From an uncultured Acetatifactor sp. (lineage in GTDB: Bacteria > Bacillota > Clostridia > Lachnospirales > Lachnospiraceae): 14,016 nt of DNA. Position numbers and translations under genes: made by a program. Shown here in pieces: positions 12,815 to 14,016 of the stretch. The stretch is taken from assembly GCA_910587755.1 (NCBI GenBank), contig CAJUNZ010000004.1, positions 1 to 14,016 on the forward strand, written 5' to 3'. The notes beneath the pieces are model-generated. The model searched no databases, was not told the origin of the DNA, and saw only the letters and a program-made list of their open reading frames with translations. Position 1 is the stretch's first letter, and each line of letters starts with the position of its first letter.

Positions 12815-12872
12815 TCTGCCCCTCCTCACAGCCATACCTGCCTTGTATTGGCCGCATGAATATTTTTCTTTT

Positions 12873-12901
12873 ATGATACCATATCCATTCGGCAAATGCA
12901 A
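12873..12901 (-). promoter_or_regulatory. Promoter of the DUF4190-like gene
   Basis: On the minus strand TTGCAT (12901-12896), 17 bases, TATCAT (12878-12873) preceded by TGG (extended -10). The predicted start near 12866 leaves a 52-base leader. A ten-base palindrome AATGTACATT (12900-12909) overlaps the -35 and might be an operator. Hexamers and spacing are identical to those of the sigma factor gene promoter. Confidence 0.55.
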
Positions 12902-12974
12902 TGTACATTAAGACCTTTATCTTTCTGATACGGCTGCTCCGGCAACAGTTTTCTATGCTGTCTGAACCGTTGTG

Positions 12975-14016
12975 CTACTTCCCCAGCGCCCAGAGATTCT
13001 TGATCTGATACTGAAGCGTCTGAAAATCCCACTGTCTCTGGCTGTTGCTTCTGCGATTGGGATCATTTACATAAAAGCCTTCCTTATCGTACCCTCTGAT
13101 CAGGATAAAATGTCCTGTCGTGGTAAAATCTCCAGGCCTCATGCTGCAAATTACAACTCCTCCTTCATCCAAGGCACGCTGTATGGCCCTCTCGTCCAAA
13201 GACAGCTCTTTCCCGCTAATTCCCAGTTTCTCTGCCCCCTGGGTCCAAAGGCTCCAGCTGGTCCCGGCGGAGGTATAATACCCATTCTCATATGCGAAAT
13301 CCGCCATATCCCTTGGCGTCATGCTGGTGTCCTCTGTCAGATACAGATAAGCCATGGTCAGGCACACAGGCCCGCACCCTGCAAGTCCTATCATGCTGTC
13401 GCCATAAATATTATATCCCCATCTTCTGTCCCACTGCATCAGCAGGGGAACCTGTCCCTGGACAAAATCCTCGCTCAGATCAATGGGCGCATCCATCCAG
13501 GACTCCCTGTCCGGATAACCCTCCACATAGTCCTGTGCCTCCTGGTTGAGGGCGAACAGCTCCTGAAGTTCCTGGGGATATCCTGCCAGATCCTCACCAA
13601 CATATCCCCCTGCCCCCGCATCCACCCACTCCTCTGTGTCTGCCCCAGGTCGCTCCTGGGTATCCTCCCTATCAGGCAGAAGGAAACCAGGTTTTCCTGC
13701 CCAGGCAAGTATGCCCACACAGAGGCACAATTCCACCATCAAAGCACACAGACGTTTCCTCCTTCTGCTCCGGCGCTGTTCCGCTCTGGATATCTTTCCG
13801 GCATCTGTCTGACGGCCCGGATTCCGGCGGGCTCCTCCGGGCGGATTCTGCCTTGGCAATGCCCTGGGGCCTGACGCCTGCAGAGTCTCTGATATCTTCC
13901 TCCGATCCCCTGATCCGAACGCCGCCCTGTCCCTTGGGGGCCGTGCCAAAACGGCCTGCGCAGACAACCCGGGCTGCCCGGGCGCTCCGGGAGCACCTCC
14001 CCGGGGCTGTGCCAGA
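12975..14016 (-). CDS. Membrane-anchored C39-like cysteine peptidase, 5' end outside window
   Basis: A papain-like C39-family peptidase. The catalytic domain covers roughly the last 160 residues. Numbered from an in-frame TTG at 13967, Gln178 in LLMQWDRRWG is the oxyanion-hole residue, Cys198 in GLAGCGP the nucleophile, His286 in TTGHFILIRGY the base, and Asp302 in VNDPN the third residue. One membrane helix (about 72-91) follows a basic stretch (RRSRRRKR), placing the catalytic domain outside the cell. The cytoplasmic N-terminus is Pro/Gly/Arg-rich. The frame is open to the window edge (..GAPGAPGQPG..) and the TTG has no ribosome site, so the true start probably lies beyond 14016. No ABC transporter domain is attached, so it is not a bacteriocin-exporter peptidase of the usual kind. 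A role in cell-surface or secreted-peptide processing is inference. No terminator is visible after the stop. Confidence 0.85.
   Translation of the reverse strand, partial: LAQPRGGAPGAPGQPGLSAQAVLARPPRDRAAFGSGDRRKISETLQASGPRALPRQNPPGGARRNPGRQTDAGKISRAEQRRSRRRKRLCALMVELCLCVGILAWAGKPGFLLPDREDTQERPGADTEEWVDAGAGGYVGEDLAGYPQELQELFALNQEAQDYVEGYPDRESWMDAPIDLSEDFVQGQVPLLMQWDRRWGYNIYGDSMIGLAGCGPVCLTMAYLYLTEDTSMTPRDMADFAYENGYYTSAGTSWSLWTQGAEKLGISGKELSLDERAIQRALDEGGVVICSMRPGDFTTTGHFILIRGYDKEGFYVNDPNRRSNSQRQWDFQTLQYQIKNLWALGK

Noticed and set aside
12972..13874. Plus-strand open frame of 300 codons opposite the C39-like peptidase
   Set aside because: The peptidase catalytic motifs are on the minus strand; the antisense frame is a composition shadow.

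Overview
The gene content, G+C-rich codon use, AAGGAGG-type ribosome binding sites and sigma-A-like promoters suggest a Gram-positive anaerobe of the Clostridia, most likely a Lachnospiraceae-type gut Firmicute. Pointers are the CUT1 sugar importer with an MsmX/UgpC-type ATPase, the sigma factor with a large C-terminal extension, the cytidylate-kinase-like protein, the MmcQ/YjbR protein and the C39-like peptidase. No rRNA, tRNA, phage, IS or CRISPR signal is visible. The first 48 bases are not biological: they match the Illumina P5/TruSeq universal adapter, so the left edge is an untrimmed contig end that cuts off a small secreted-protein gene.

Region 1 (49-6400, all minus strand) is a probable operon read right to left from an extended -10 promoter near 6399. 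Its order is SMI1/KNR4 (SUKH-fold) protein, Nudix hydrolase (ADP-ribose pyrophosphatase-like), sugar ABC ATPase, MalF-type permease, MalG-type permease, and a lipoprotein solute-binding protein with an extra C-terminal membrane helix. Several junctions overlap (ATGA) or nearly touch. The importer genes form a complete carbohydrate-uptake system of unknown substrate. The binding protein comes last and two non-transport genes come first, which is unusual. A further gene with its own promoter and a signal peptide begins at 104 and is truncated.

Region 2 (6400-9840) starts with a divergently transcribed 540-residue ECF-like sigma factor. It has regions 2 and 4, then a winged-helix-like segment, then about 280 residues I do not recognise. 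A strong internal Shine-Dalgarno and ATG sit exactly at the end of the sigma part. This gene is the best candidate for something new in the window. It ends in a 36-base convergent overlap with an MmcQ/YjbR protein. That gene is divergent from an SGNH/GDSL esterase with no signal peptide.

Region 3 (9890-14016, minus strand) holds a translationally coupled maltose-type acetyltransferase and nitroreductase pair, a structured 385-base intergenic region, a compact cytidylate-kinase-like protein, a small membrane protein with a DUF4190-like tail, and a membrane-anchored C39-like cysteine peptidase running off the right edge. The intergenic region holds a perfect 12+3+12 palindrome, a consensus promoter, a near-perfect 26-bp-arm inverted repeat and an intrinsic terminator. 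A second intrinsic terminator follows the DUF4190-like gene. Apart from the importer, the genes look like independent small transcription units.
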